DNA of 64,000 nt from Luminiphilus sp051201685 (GCF_051201685.1 NZ_CP179213.1:186001-250000), one strand, 5' to 3'. Counted from the stretch's first letter, positions 35,862-45,508 are shown. A program made the numbers and translations. Notes: a model not told the origin generated them from the sequence alone.

Positions 35862-36975
35862 TGGTGCGCCATGGGTTGAGCTTATTAGGCAGTGGGCTGC
35901 CTTTGAACACCGCCCTAAGGCGCTGCCATTGTTGGCGCAGCAGTCCCTGCCTTTTACCCAATGCGCCAAACCATTCAGAGGTTATAAGTCGCCAAGCAAA
36001 AAACCCCGCGAAGAGAATTGCGGCGGCGCTTAGTACGGCTTTGACCGTTTCGGTTTTAGATGCCGGCTCGGGCGGCAGTTCACCACTAATTGAAATTTTC
36101 AACGGGTCGCTTCTGAGTATTTGGAGCGTTTGGGTCTCAGTGTTCCACCAATTCACCACAGCTCCCGGAATTTCCACGGTCCCGGGCGCCGACGCAATCC
36201 AGCTTGTTTTATCGCTGCGAGTGGCCAACAGCGTTCCCCGATTAGAGCGGTTTCGCAGAACCGGGGGCTCGGGATACATTTGGAGCAGCGGTTCGTTGTG
36301 GTGGGTGGCTCGCGGAAGGAGCATCGCCATGACATCGCTAGCTTTTATGGTGAGGCGACGACTAATTGCTGCGCCCAAATAGGTATCCAGCGAGCCATCG
36401 ATGGTATGCACTAACGTCACTGAGGGGCTTGCTACCCAATGCTCTAAACCTTCAAGGGCCGGCGGTATGCTGGTTGTTACGGTGAGGGCTCGTGTCTCCA
36501 GAGTGCTTGCCACTGTTTCATTGGTGGCTTTAGAGACAGAGACGCTCACTTTCAATGGCGGAATAACGACGGTCCCCGGCTTGGTCGCAAATAGGTCGAT
36601 AAACCAACGTTGTACCGTCCAGCTTTCACCACCGCGCCGCTCAGTCGAGTTGGCTGCAAAATCCTGATTCTGCAGCAGCAGCAAATCGGGAACCTCAGGT
36701 AGCTTGATCCGCGTTCCGGCGGTGAACCAGCGTGGCGTGGCGACTGCCACTTCAAGCTTAATGCGCTGGCCGGGGACAGCGCCCTCTGCAGGGATCAGGC
36801 GAGTTGTGATTTCTACCAGTTGATCATTGGCTGCGGTAAAGCTCGATAGGCTCAGTAGGATTGCTAGTGGTAGCACCGCAGACTTTGAAAAGCGGTTGAG
36901 CCATAAACTGCCGCAGTGAAATTTCTGCTCGAATTTAGGCGACGCAGGCCAAAAGATTTTAGAGACCAGAATCAT
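35857..36975 (-). CDS. batD: BatD-like membrane protein
   Basis: Last gene of the moxR/bat operon, 372 residues. It has an N-terminal signal sequence (residues about 30-49), a beta-rich periplasmic region with two Ig-like segments (QLVEITTRLIPAEGAVPGQR at the start), and a C-terminal membrane helix near residue 315 (VLSAAAILFAGFFAWRLI). This matches BatD in architecture. The Bat proteins are associated with envelope stress or aerotolerance in other bacteria, and the mechanism is unsettled. The start overlaps the batB stop in an ATGA arrangement. Confidence 0.75.
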   Translation of the reverse strand: MILVSKIFWPASPKFEQKFHCGSLWLNRFSKSAVLPLAILLSLSSFTAANDQLVEITTRLIPAEGAVPGQRIKLEVAVATPRWFTAGTRIKLPEVPDLLLLQNQDFAANSTERRGGESWTVQRWFIDLFATKPGTVVIPPLKVSVSVSKATNETVASTLETRALTVTTSIPPALEGLEHWVASPSVTLVHTIDGSLDTYLGAAISRRLTIKASDVMAMLLPRATHHNEPLLQMYPEPPVLRNRSNRGTLLATRSDKTSWIASAPGTVEIPGAVVNWWNTETQTLQILRSDPLKISISGELPPEPASKTETVKAVLSAAAILFAGFFAWRLITSEWFGALGKRQGLLRQQWQRLRAVFKGSPLPNKLNPWRTR

Positions 36976-38633
36976 GGTTCACTGACGCCTCGCTCCTGCA
37001 GTTGAATATTGAATTTGCTGCGCAAGAAGTTGGCGGGATCGGGTTGTACATTTTTCATCCAAAGGGCCGCCGTCTCCGGGCTGGCTAGAATGGCTTCAGC
37101 GCTATATTGAGTGCGTTCCTCCACTTCATTGACCAGGGTGTCGGCGCCCTCACCAATTTGAGGGTCTTTATCTTCGTCGAGTGTTTCACTACCAACACCG
37201 GCTTCGTTTGTTTGCGACTCACTCAGTCGATTACTGGCTTCGATAATCTCATGGATGAATTCTCGGTTGGCACGTGCACCGGGAAATTCGGGATTGCGAT
37301 CGAGTAGCACATCGTAGCGATTTCTCGCGCCAACATAGTCTCTGCGGTGAGCTCTAGCATTGGCTTCGTTGAAAAGGGCGACGTCATTGTCCTGTCGGGT
37401 ATATAGCGTCGCGGCTTGCTCAAAGTCCTGATGATAGTAGCGGGCAGTGGCACGCCAGATCGGATTCTCAAAAATTTCTGCGGCTTTTTGGTAATAGCCA
37501 AGTTGCAGCAGAACATGGCCATACTGATCTGGGGTTAACCACAGTGACAAAAATCCATCGAGGGCTGGCTGTAGTACACCGTGCCTCGATATTATTGGTT
37601 GGTTTTTCAGTGATGTCGGCACTTCGGCATCTAGGTTGGGCTGTGCTATTGGCGCATTGGAAAGGGTAATAAGGCAGGGCACCAACAGCCAAATCCACAG
37701 CCGGGTCCAGCCTCGTCGGAACCAGAGTAAGACGAGAATTAACACGGGAAAAACGAGGGGATAGCCATTGTCCCGCCAAGGTAAAGCCTCATCATCGATA
37801 ATTTTATAGGCGTCTGTCATGGCCCCGGCAATGGCGGCAACGTCACGACGATCTATGCTCGCGTCAAAATATTGGCCACCACACTGGGTGGCCAGATTCG
37901 ATAAAGCCTCGCGTTCCAAGGGAACGGTACTTTGTGTCAGTGATGGGTCGCCAAACCCGTATATCAGCAATTGATAGTCACGGTCCCGACACCAGCTTTG
38001 TATCAGCTCAGAGCTCCCCGCGCCGAGACCGTCAGTAACCAGCAAAACAGAGCTTCTGTAATAGGTTTGTGCCAGTAGACTGTCGATACCTGATAGCGCA
38101 TATTCGGGATATTTCCCTGCTCGGGGAGTTATGCCGGGGGTCATTACAGCTAAGAAATTTTCGGTAACTTCGTGATCACTGGTCAAGGGTAGGACCGTAT
38201 GGGCACTCCCTGCGTAGGCGATTACTCCTACGCGCTTATCTGGAACTAGCGTTAGAAGGTCACGAATTTTTTGAATGCCACGGAGAAGTCGACTGGGCGC
38301 AACGTCTGTAGTCGCCATCGACTCAGAGACGTCGAGAACAACCACCAGGGGCGCAGCGTCTTCAGCGAGGGGAGAAGGTTGTTGCTGCCAACTGGGGCCC
38401 GCCATGATTAACGTGAGTAGTAAAACTACGACTACCAGCACCGAGGTTGGATTAAACCTGGCAATGGGTGGTTTCTGTACTCGAAGATGTTGGAGCAATT
38501 CGGCATCTATAATGCCAGAGAAGCGATCGGAGTTAGCCCGGGAAGATCGCAACAGTCGCTCAATAATGAGCAAGCCAGGTGCCAGCAATAACCACTCAGG
38601 CCGCAAGAAATGGAAGTGAGTGATCACCTCCAT
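36972..38633 (-). CDS. batB: BatB-type VWA protein with C-terminal TPR-like region
   Basis: The protein has 553 residues. Membrane segments near the N-terminus precede a von Willebrand A domain with MIDAS motif VLDVSESM. More membrane helices follow around residue 290-310, then a helical TPR-like region (YYQKAAEIFENPIWRATARY, FEQAATLYTRQDND, RNRYDVLLDRNPEFPGARAN), so it looks like a BatB-BatC fusion. The gene overlaps batA by one base (TAATG) and batD by four, giving tight translational coupling. Confidence 0.8.
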   Translation of the reverse strand: MEVITHFHFLRPEWLLLAPGLLIIERLLRSSRANSDRFSGIIDAELLQHLRVQKPPIARFNPTSVLVVVVLLLTLIMAGPSWQQQPSPLAEDAAPLVVVLDVSESMATTDVAPSRLLRGIQKIRDLLTLVPDKRVGVIAYAGSAHTVLPLTSDHEVTENFLAVMTPGITPRAGKYPEYALSGIDSLLAQTYYRSSVLLVTDGLGAGSSELIQSWCRDRDYQLLIYGFGDPSLTQSTVPLEREALSNLATQCGGQYFDASIDRRDVAAIAGAMTDAYKIIDDEALPWRDNGYPLVFPVLILVLLWFRRGWTRLWIWLLVPCLITLSNAPIAQPNLDAEVPTSLKNQPIISRHGVLQPALDGFLSLWLTPDQYGHVLLQLGYYQKAAEIFENPIWRATARYYHQDFEQAATLYTRQDNDVALFNEANARAHRRDYVGARNRYDVLLDRNPEFPGARANREFIHEIIEASNRLSESQTNEAGVGSETLDEDKDPQIGEGADTLVNEVEERTQYSAEAILASPETAALWMKNVQPDPANFLRSKFNIQLQERGVSEP

Positions 38634-39664
38634 TATTGCGGTGCCCCAGGTCTATACAGTGCCCCGAGGCGTGCAAGAAATCGCAACAGTACGTACAGCA
38701 TTATCACTGCTGCAAGCGGAAGCCAGTGAACGTCGGTACGAGGTCTAAAGTTAACGCTGTCAAAGATATTGGGCTCAAGGGTGTCCAGCAATTTAAAAAC
38801 AGAGGCCAGATCTTCGCTGCTCAATGCCTCAAAGGATTGGCCTCCAGTAACCTCTGCCATTCGAGCCAGCGTATCGAGATCAATGGCTTCTTCACCGCTA
38901 GCTGTAGGGTCGCCGACCGCAATCGGATAGATTCGTATGCGTTCAGTGGCAGCAACGCGTGCGGCATCAACAGGGGGAACCAGACTACCAGTATCATTAC
39001 CGTCGGTGAGTAGTAACAGCACTCGATGCTCTGTCTCTGCATCTTTAAACAGTTTAATGGCCAGTCCTACTGCATCCCCCAAGGCTGTACTGGGTCCGGC
39101 CATACGGATTCGCGTTTCATTTAAGAGCATCAGCCAAGTGGGGTGATCCTCCGTGAAGGGAGATTGAAGATAAGCGCTATTGCCAAAGACAATAAGACCT
39201 AGACGATCTCCCGCACGTTCATCGACAAGCTGTTGTAAAACCGCTTTAACGGCAGTTAATCGGTCTGTTGGCTCGCCGTTGGGCTGACTAAAGTCCTCCG
39301 TTTCCATAGACCCCGACAGGTCAACGGCGATCATTAAATCCCGTCCGGCCTTTTGCTGTTCAATCGGGTCTCCTAACCACTGTGGTTTTGCGGCAGCAAG
39401 CACTAAGCTCAGCCATATCAGTGTGATCAGAACTTTTTGTCCGCGCCTTCTGATAAGCAGCATGGCACCCCGCTGGGGTCGGGATTCGGTGGCGTCCAGT
39501 AATCGAGCAAAAAAAGGCACTCGAACGGCATCTCGACGCTCTCGATATGCAGGCATTAGGCGCATGGCTATCGGCAGGGGTAGCAGAACAAAGGCCCAGG
39601 GGTTGACCCAGTCTAACTGCGAAAAAAATTGTGTGATGAGAGCCTCAATAGAACCCATGATCAT
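38633..39664 (-). CDS. batA: BatA-type VWA membrane protein
   Basis: The protein has 343 residues: an N-terminal membrane helix, VWA domain with MIDAS AVDLSGSM and the supporting TDGNDTG, and a C-terminal helix (VHWLPLAAVIMLYVLLRFL). This is the BatA layout of the Bacteroides/proteobacterial Bat clusters. The start overlaps the DUF4381 gene by about 20 nt; an ATG two codons later (39658) is also possible. Bat proteins are thought to work with the MoxR ATPase as an inner-membrane chaperone-like complex. Confidence 0.82.
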   Translation of the reverse strand: MIMGSIEALITQFFSQLDWVNPWAFVLLPLPIAMRLMPAYRERRDAVRVPFFARLLDATESRPQRGAMLLIRRRGQKVLITLIWLSLVLAAAKPQWLGDPIEQQKAGRDLMIAVDLSGSMETEDFSQPNGEPTDRLTAVKAVLQQLVDERAGDRLGLIVFGNSAYLQSPFTEDHPTWLMLLNETRIRMAGPSTALGDAVGLAIKLFKDAETEHRVLLLLTDGNDTGSLVPPVDAARVAATERIRIYPIAVGDPTASGEEAIDLDTLARMAEVTGGQSFEALSSEDLASVFKLLDTLEPNIFDSVNFRPRTDVHWLPLAAVIMLYVLLRFLARLGALYRPGAPQ

Positions 39665-40157
39665 CTCGGTGTTGGTCTATCCAAAGGTGGGCCTCACGGA
39701 CTAGCGCGCTGCGCTGCACTGCAGTCACTGAAACTTGGGGGCTATAAAGCGCTTCGCCCAGTATCTGCAGGCTCTCCTGAGAAAAAACTTTGGTGGCCGC
39801 TCGATTTTCTAGCCAATGGCACCAGGTAACTCCCGTCAGAGCAGCCACTTCGCGCCGAGATGCTGCGGTCATAGCCGTCAACTTGAGCACCTCGTTAATC
39901 GCCGACGCTCCGGTTGATGGACCAAGGTGACTGAGTCTTCGTCGAGCTTCTCTGCGGTAGCGATTGCGCAGCCAGAGTCTGAGTCGGCGCCAAGATCGGT
40001 GTAGTAATCCAATGACCAGTACCAGCGCTAAAATCTGCCAGCCCAGTGTTTGGGGTAGCCAGTCAATGGGTTCCGGCGAGACAATCTCATGGAGTTCACC
40101 GCGAAGGATGGGGTTACCGAATAATGCCGGTAGTGGCGGTAGGGTTTCCTCAAGCAT
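39645..40157 (-). CDS. DUF4381 family protein
   Basis: The protein has 170 residues. One membrane helix lies near residue 42 (LGWQILALVLVIGLLH), preceded by a short periplasmic-type N-terminus (LPPLPALFGNPILRGELHEI) and followed by a cytoplasmic helical domain with TGVTWCHWLENRA. This matches DUF4381, always found between DUF58 and BatA in moxR operons. It overlaps batA and lies 12 nt after DUF58. Confidence 0.82.
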   Translation of the reverse strand: MLEETLPPLPALFGNPILRGELHEIVSPEPIDWLPQTLGWQILALVLVIGLLHRSWRRLRLWLRNRYRREARRRLSHLGPSTGASAINEVLKLTAMTAASRREVAALTGVTWCHWLENRAATKVFSQESLQILGEALYSPQVSVTAVQRSALVREAHLWIDQHRDDHGFY

Positions 40158-40169
40158 AGTCAGTACGAC

Positions 40170-41111
40170 TCATTGTCGTGCTGCTGTTGATGCCGCAGGG
40201 GTCCCACCCAGCTGACGCAGTAGCTGGTTAGCGATGTCTGATTCAGTCGTCAGCGATATCAGTGGGATTTGATGGCGCTTGAGCGACTCACCTAAGCTGC
40301 CGACATGGGCATCAAATTTTGCCCTAAAACGTACATCGGCCTCCTTTTTCCCACTCTCTACCTGAATTTGGAAAGCGCCGTCGCTAACCACCAATTGATC
40401 AGCGTTGGCTAGGCTTCGCTCAAGAGGGTCTGTAATCAGCGCAGCTATCACGTCATTACTTTGGCGTATTGCTTTAATGGCCGCCAAACTCTGATCATCC
40501 CATCCGTCAAAGTCTGAAATAATAATCACTAAACTGTCGTGGGTCAGATAGCGACTGAGTTTTTTGAGTGCCTCTGACAAGGCATCAGCCCTCGAGGGCT
40601 CATTGCTGTCCGCGGTCAACTGGTGATTCATGTTGACCAAATTGGCGAGCCAGCTCATCAGCGCGCCGGGCGAGCGGCTGGGGCGATACACCTTTGACGT
40701 TGTGTCATTGAAGAGGAGGGCACCAATACGGTCGCCTACGCCAATCACCCGCCAAGCGCTCAGTGCTGCGGTTCGCGCTGCACCCACTGATTTCATTTGA
40801 TGACGACTACCGAAAAACATAGCGAGTCGCTGATCGACAACGACCCAAACAGGACGGTCTCGCTCTTCTGTATAAACTCTGACAAAGGGAGTTCGGGTTC
40901 GATGAGTTACCCGCCAATCCATGTTCCGCACATCGTCACCGGGTCTGTAGTGACGGAGCTCATCAAAGTCTAGCCCTCGCCCCCGCAGTCGAGATCGTTT
41001 GCGCCCAGTCAGCACGGAGTTTACGGGCTGAGCTGGTCGGTAGCTAAAGCCTTGAGCTCGGTATCGAAGTCGTACCAAGTCTTTGAGCGCAACATAGGCA
41101 TCGGCACTCAT
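40170..41111 (-). CDS. DUF58 domain protein
   Basis: About 313 residues from the ATG at 41111, 7 nt after the moxR stop; an upstream ATG at 41132 overlaps moxR. The DUF58 signature GRGLDFDELRHYRPGDDVRNMDWRVT is clear, followed by a VWA-like fold with VIIISDFDGW. It is the second gene of the moxR operon. DUF58 proteins lack a known reaction and are predicted MoxR partners. Confidence 0.87.
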   Translation of the reverse strand: MSADAYVALKDLVRLRYRAQGFSYRPAQPVNSVLTGRKRSRLRGRGLDFDELRHYRPGDDVRNMDWRVTHRTRTPFVRVYTEERDRPVWVVVDQRLAMFFGSRHQMKSVGAARTAALSAWRVIGVGDRIGALLFNDTTSKVYRPSRSPGALMSWLANLVNMNHQLTADSNEPSRADALSEALKKLSRYLTHDSLVIIISDFDGWDDQSLAAIKAIRQSNDVIAALITDPLERSLANADQLVVSDGAFQIQVESGKKEADVRFRAKFDAHVGSLGESLKRHQIPLISLTTESDIANQLLRQLGGTPAASTAARQ

Positions 41112-41118
41112 GATTGGG

Positions 41119-42087
41119 TTAGCCTGCTGCAACGAGGTCGAGAATATCTGTTACGACCCTGTCAGTATCAATGCCGTCAGCTAGCGCGTCGTAGCTCAAA
41201 ATTAAGCGGTGGCGAAAAACAGCTGGAGCTACTGCTCGCACATCTTCGGGCAGCACATGCTCGCGCCCTTGCAGCCAAGCCTCTGCCCGGGACGCCCGGT
41301 GCAGGGCTATACTTGCCCGAGGACTGGACCCTACGGCAATCCAACTCGCGAGCTCGTCGGAGAGGCCTTCGGGTTGGCGCGTTGCCATTACTAAATCGAC
41401 GAGGTAGCGCTCGACAGGCTCGCTGAAGGTCATTTTCTGGATGGCTTGTCTTGCTGCAAAAATAGCCTCGGTTCCAACTGGCGTCTGCTCAGCGTGATGA
41501 CCTCCCTCTTCTTTCTGCAGCATGCGGACGATGCTTCGCTCGGCTTCAGCGTCGGGATAATCGACCCTGACTTTAAACAGAAAGCGATCCATCTGTGCCT
41601 CGGGTAAGGGGTAGGTGCCCTCTTGCTCAATCGGATTTTGGGTCGCCATGACAAGGAATAATGGTGGCAGTGGGTAACTTTTACCCGCAACGGTCACCTG
41701 CCGTTCTTCCATTGCCTCCAACAAAGCAGACTGCACTTTGGCGGGGGCTCGATTGATTTCGTCAGCGAGCACCAGCTCGTTAAAGATCGGGCCAGGTTCA
41801 AAAATCAATTCGCTGCCGCCTTCATTGCTGTGATACGTCTCGCTTCCCGTTACATCAGCCGGTAGAAGATCTGGAGTAAACTGAATTCTTCCAAGATTTA
41901 CGCCCATGGCGCGTGCCAGTGTTTTGATCGACCGGGTTTTTGCTGTTCCTGGCAATCCCTCTAGTAAAACGTTGCCGTTACACAGTAAAGCTAATATCAA
42001 GCTATGGACTACGGCTTCTTGGCCAATAACCGCGGCATTGACTCGAGCTGTCAGGTCGGCAATGTCGGCGCGCGTGCGGTCGGTCAT
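41119..42087 (-). CDS. moxR: MoxR-family AAA+ ATPase
   Basis: First gene of the moxR-DUF58-DUF4381-batA-batB-batD operon. The protein has 322 residues from the ATG at 42087, preceded by AGGA; a longer frame reaches 42138. Walker A is GLPGTAKT at residues 44-51, Walker B LVLADEINRAPAKVQ, and the sensor block ATQNPIEQEGTYPLPEAQMDRF. MoxR ATPases are chaperone-like AAA+ enzymes acting with VWA proteins, here encoded in the same transcript. Confidence 0.92.
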   Translation of the reverse strand: MTDRTRADIADLTARVNAAVIGQEAVVHSLILALLCNGNVLLEGLPGTAKTRSIKTLARAMGVNLGRIQFTPDLLPADVTGSETYHSNEGGSELIFEPGPIFNELVLADEINRAPAKVQSALLEAMEERQVTVAGKSYPLPPLFLVMATQNPIEQEGTYPLPEAQMDRFLFKVRVDYPDAEAERSIVRMLQKEEGGHHAEQTPVGTEAIFAARQAIQKMTFSEPVERYLVDLVMATRQPEGLSDELASWIAVGSSPRASIALHRASRAEAWLQGREHVLPEDVRAVAPAVFRHRLILSYDALADGIDTDRVVTDILDLVAAG

Positions 42088-42213
42088 AACGGTGTTCCTA
42101 GTTGTTGTTTCCTGAGTCCTCAGCGAGGCCGCGATCAATTACAGCGTCCTTTGGGAGACAGTAAGCCTATCAGCTGCGCCGAGTCCTAGTGAATCTAATA
42201 TTGGACATAAGCG

Positions 42214-42765
42214 TCAGTGGGCCCAGTCTCGATCGGCCTTGAAACGCTTCGATAGGTAATCCATTTGATCGGTAAGAACGCGGTCTTTTGCGAGGAAATG
42301 CCACTCGAAGGGATTGGGTCGAAACGGCACTGCAAGTAGCGGCATACCCGCTTCTTCGGGTGTTTTATTGTCTTTTTGCCAGTTGCAACGTTTGCAGGCC
42401 GCGACAACATTTTCCCATTTATTGGTGCCTCCCCGACTAGCGGGCAACACATGATCTCGGGTTAGCTGGTGTCTTGAGGCTTGGTTACCACAGTACAAAC
42501 AGCGATGATCATCCCGCTTAAACAGGGTTCGGTTGCACAATGGTGGAACAAAGGCGTCGTAGATTTTACCCTCGGTTGCAATGATCGGTTGTACGACAAG
42601 AGTCGAGCGATGACCTGTGAGTCGCTGAATGCCCCCATAAACAGGGGGGAGCGGATCACCTATGCCATATATGACATCACCTTTCGCGTAGGCGGAAATG
42701 GTTTCCTGAAGGGTCAACCAGCCTCTTGGTTGTCCCGCTAGATCTAGTCTGAGGATCGCTTGCAT
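42214..42765 (-). CDS. HNH endonuclease family protein
   Basis: The protein has 183 residues. The HNH core has zinc cysteines Cys89 and Cys92 (CLYCG), the catalytic pair Asp104-His105 in TRDHVLPASRGG, Asn119 and the second cysteine pair Cys124 and Cys127 (CKRCNWQKDNKTP). The N-terminal part (QEPIHGAY-like pattern replaced by TISAYAKGDVIYGIG) is the conserved region of a widespread chromosomal HNH family, not a restriction enzyme with a partner methylase. The ATG follows GAGAGAAAG. Confidence 0.82.
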   Translation of the reverse strand: MQAILRLDLAGQPRGWLTLQETISAYAKGDVIYGIGDPLPPVYGGIQRLTGHRSTLVVQPIIATEGKIYDAFVPPLCNRTLFKRDDHRCLYCGNQASRHQLTRDHVLPASRGGTNKWENVVAACKRCNWQKDNKTPEEAGMPLLAVPFRPNPFEWHFLAKDRVLTDQMDYLSKRFKADRDWAH

Positions 42766-42987
42766 GGCTTTCTCTCTCAGGTTTCTGAAAACCTACTGAA
42801 AAAAAACCCCAGTTACAATTAAAGTTTTTCTGAGCCGTGGTGTCATCCCGCCATATTTTCGGCAAATATAAGCCATGAATTTAGCTTTATGAGAGAAAGC
42901 ATCCCGAATTATGGGCTGGCACTGGCTAATTTAGGGCCAATAGCGGCCTATTACTTAATGCTTTTAGGGGTGGTCGTTTGCCCCGAT

Positions 42988-43599
42988 TTACAGGGCTGTC
43001 CAGCTGGCACTGATAAGTGTTGAATCACGCTGTAAAAGCCTCGCCTCAAAATGCTCTCCTACGGCGATGGGGCCAACACCTGCAGGCGTGCCGGTCATGA
43101 TGACGTCAAAGTCGTCCAGAGTGAGGAAGGTGTTCAGCTCGCCGACAATAACGCTGGGTTGATAAAGCATGGCGGTGGCTTCGCCACTTTGTCTCAGCGC
43201 GCGGTCAACCCAAAGCTCAAGGCGCAGTTCAAGTGGATCCACTGGTGCAGCTATGAACTCACTGAACAGGGCAGCACCGTCAAAAGCTTTGGCTCGCTCC
43301 CACGGCAGCCCCGCTTGTTTCAGCTTCCCTTGCAGATCACGCTTAGTGAGATCCAGTCCAACACCTATCCCTAATATGTCGCCGTTTTTAACCAGCAAAC
43401 AAATCTCGCACTCATAGTGGAGGGGCTCGTCGGCAACGGCTCTCAGTGTCGTTCCAATGGCTGAGTTGGGTTTCATAAAAACCACCATCTGTTCGGGAAC
43501 TGCACTGTTCATTTCTTCGATATGTGCCGCGTAATTCTTGCCAATGCATACAATTTTGCCCGGTGTAATGCTTTGGTTTTCAAACTGGATTGATCTCAT
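42988..43599 (-). CDS. Fumarylacetoacetate hydrolase family protein
   Basis: FAH-fold enzyme, 203 residues. KIVCIGKNYAAHIEEMN at the start, VVFMKPNSAIG and the metal-binding YECEICLLV with the later FDGAALFSEF identify the family; members hydrolyse or decarboxylate diketo acids or act on acylpyruvates. The C-terminus has VIMTGTPAGVGPIAVGEHF. The substrate is not given by context. The ATG is preceded by AGGAG. Confidence 0.88.
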   Translation of the reverse strand: MRSIQFENQSITPGKIVCIGKNYAAHIEEMNSAVPEQMVVFMKPNSAIGTTLRAVADEPLHYECEICLLVKNGDILGIGVGLDLTKRDLQGKLKQAGLPWERAKAFDGAALFSEFIAAPVDPLELRLELWVDRALRQSGEATAMLYQPSVIVGELNTFLTLDDFDVIMTGTPAGVGPIAVGEHFEARLLQRDSTLISASWTAL

Positions 43600-43728
43600 G
43601 GTGGGCTCCTAGCGGTCTTTACTGGCACTATAGATCAGGATGTCTGATTACAGCAGGGCCGTGTTGTGGGTGGGTGAGGTTTTTCTGATCGGTCTTGCGG
43701 TAAGCGGGTAACAGCGGGAGGATTTTCT

Positions 43729-44928
43729 ATGGGGCTGCGTCTGGGTCCGGGAGCAATGGTTGCTGCGGCATTTATAGGCCCTGGCACAATCACAACGGCC
43801 AGTGTGGCCGGGGCTACAACTGGCATAACGCTTATCTGGGCGATCGCGTTCTCAATTTTTGCGACTGTCTTGCTGCAGGAGCTGTCAGTGCGAAGTGCTT
43901 TGACGACAGATCGTGACTTAGCGACGCTTGTTAGAGATTTTGGCGCTGGTTATTGGTGGGGTGTGCCGGTGCTTCTGCTGATCGTATTGGCGGTTGGAGT
44001 GGGCAACGCGGCTTACCAGTCTGGCAATTTGTCAGGTGCTGGAATAGGGCTAAGTACAGCTTTTGGAGTGAATTCAGCAGCGGTTGTTTTGGTGTGCGCC
44101 ACCGTTGCTGCGATCCTCATCGTGATCAACCGGTATCGCCTACTTGAGCGCATTTTGGTGGGTTTGGTGGCTATGATGGGCTTACTGTTCATAGGGCTGG
44201 CACTATTTTTGGCACCATTATTGTGGTCTCAGCCAGAAATTCGCCTGCTACCAAACTTTTCTGGCACCAACTTGACGTTGATACTGGCATTGATCGGGAC
44301 AACGGTTGTGCCTTACAACTTATTTCTCCATGCCACCGCAGCAAGACAGCACTGGCGCGGCAGTGCAATAGATGAAGCCCTATCAGGTGCTCGCTGGGAG
44401 TCTTGTGTGGCGATTTCTTTCGGGGGTCTTACCACGACCGCTATTGTTGTGGTTGCTGCTGCACTGGTACCCGGCGCTGTCGATCAGCCCCCTTTAGATG
44501 CCGTGATATCAGCGATTGAAGGCCAAATACCCGGATGGGGTGCCACCATTTTGGGTATTGGGCTATTTGCAGCGGGTCTTACGTCAGCCATTGCTGCGCC
44601 TGTTGCGGCGGGCTGGACTATCTGTGGTGCCATGGGATGGTCGGTGGAAACCCATAGCTTGCGTTTTAAGGTTGTAGCGCTCACGGTCGTACTAGTTGGG
44701 GGCTTTTTTGCGGTTGTTACCTCGCGGCCTGCTGCCCTTATCGTAACGGCTCAGGTGACCAATGCGTTGCTACTTCCGTTAATAGCATTGGTTTTGATGG
44801 TGGTCGCTAATAGCGCGCTGTTACCCCGCGCTTACCGTAATCACATTGTGTTTAATGCGGCGGCTATTTTGGTTCTGGTCATCGTGACCCTGCTGGCTGT
44901 TAGTAAGCTTATGAAGCTATTTGGGTAG
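43729..44928 (+). CDS. NRAMP-family transporter lacking the canonical DPGN motif
   Basis: Inner-membrane protein of 399 residues with about eleven helices and the NRAMP fold pattern. In helix 1 the metal-coordinating DPGN of MntH is replaced by Gly17-Pro-Gly-Thr20 (FIGPGTITT). In helix 6 the MPHN motif reads Val194-Pro-Tyr196-Asn. The helix-1 aspartate and helix-6 methionine that bind manganese or iron are therefore missing. It belongs to a divergent NRAMP-related branch whose substrate may be another cation or not a metal. It stands alone, divergent from the FAH gene. Confidence 0.82.
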   Translation: MGLRLGPGAMVAAAFIGPGTITTASVAGATTGITLIWAIAFSIFATVLLQELSVRSALTTDRDLATLVRDFGAGYWWGVPVLLLIVLAVGVGNAAYQSGNLSGAGIGLSTAFGVNSAAVVLVCATVAAILIVINRYRLLERILVGLVAMMGLLFIGLALFLAPLLWSQPEIRLLPNFSGTNLTLILALIGTTVVPYNLFLHATAARQHWRGSAIDEALSGARWESCVAISFGGLTTTAIVVVAAALVPGAVDQPPLDAVISAIEGQIPGWGATILGIGLFAAGLTSAIAAPVAAGWTICGAMGWSVETHSLRFKVVALTVVLVGGFFAVVTSRPAALIVTAQVTNALLLPLIALVLMVVANSALLPRAYRNHIVFNAAAILVLVIVTLLAVSKLMKLFG

Positions 44929-45025
44929 CCTCGCCGCAACATAATTTTTGTTAATGCAACTGTGGGTACCATAGTTTGAATAAGATACTTAGCGGGGGCA
45001 GCGCAGTGGTGATACATGGCTGAGT

Positions 45026-45508
45026 TCAGGGTCGATACTGGCCCGAGCTGATAAACTGGCCGAAGGTTTCACACCACACCACCGCGGTTGTGTACCTAGG
45101 GTCATTGACGGCGAAGGCGTTATTCAGCACAAAACCATCAAAGTTTCTTACGGCGCCCATCTCGACGGACTGGTCCTTCAGCGCCAAGAAATCAGCCTCC
45201 GTCTCGACAAATTTTGGGGTTAGGTACAGTCGGTAGTCGGGTCCGGGCGCCAGCTCTCCCTCGAATACAATTGTGTCGGAATACAGTCGAAGTTGGCCCT
45301 CCCCCCAATGCAAGGCATCACTATCTTCACGTTGGCGCTCAAACTCTGTGGTGAATAGCGGATTGCTTAGTGTGGCCTCAACTGCCAAGAGGTCAGGCGC
45401 TGCCGGTTCTAGCAGAATTGGCAGTAGGTAAATGCCCAGAGCAAAGCCCAACAGGGCTGTAGCGCAATGACTCAGAATGAGAAGAAGTTTGGTCATACGC
45501 GTTGCCAT
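45026..45508 (-). CDS. DM13-domain membrane-anchored protein
   Basis: The protein has 160 residues. An N-terminal membrane anchor (LILSHCATALLGFALGIYLL) is followed by a DM13 domain with GQLRLYSDTIVFEGELAPGPD, YRLYLTP and the cysteine-bearing end VVWCETFGQFISSGQYRP. DM13 is predicted to be an electron-transfer or redox domain of the cytochrome-like DOMON superfamily. It is divergent from the sulfatase, with a 23-nt palindrome between the two starts. Confidence 0.8.
   Translation of the reverse strand: MATRMTKLLLILSHCATALLGFALGIYLLPILLEPAAPDLLAVEATLSNPLFTTEFERQREDSDALHWGEGQLRLYSDTIVFEGELAPGPDYRLYLTPKFVETEADFLALKDQSVEMGAVRNFDGFVLNNAFAVNDPRYTTAVVWCETFGQFISSGQYRP

Noticed and set aside
42214..42765. 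Restriction-modification system or homing endonuclease
   Set aside because: The HNH gene has no adjacent methyltransferase or intron and matches a widespread chromosomal family.
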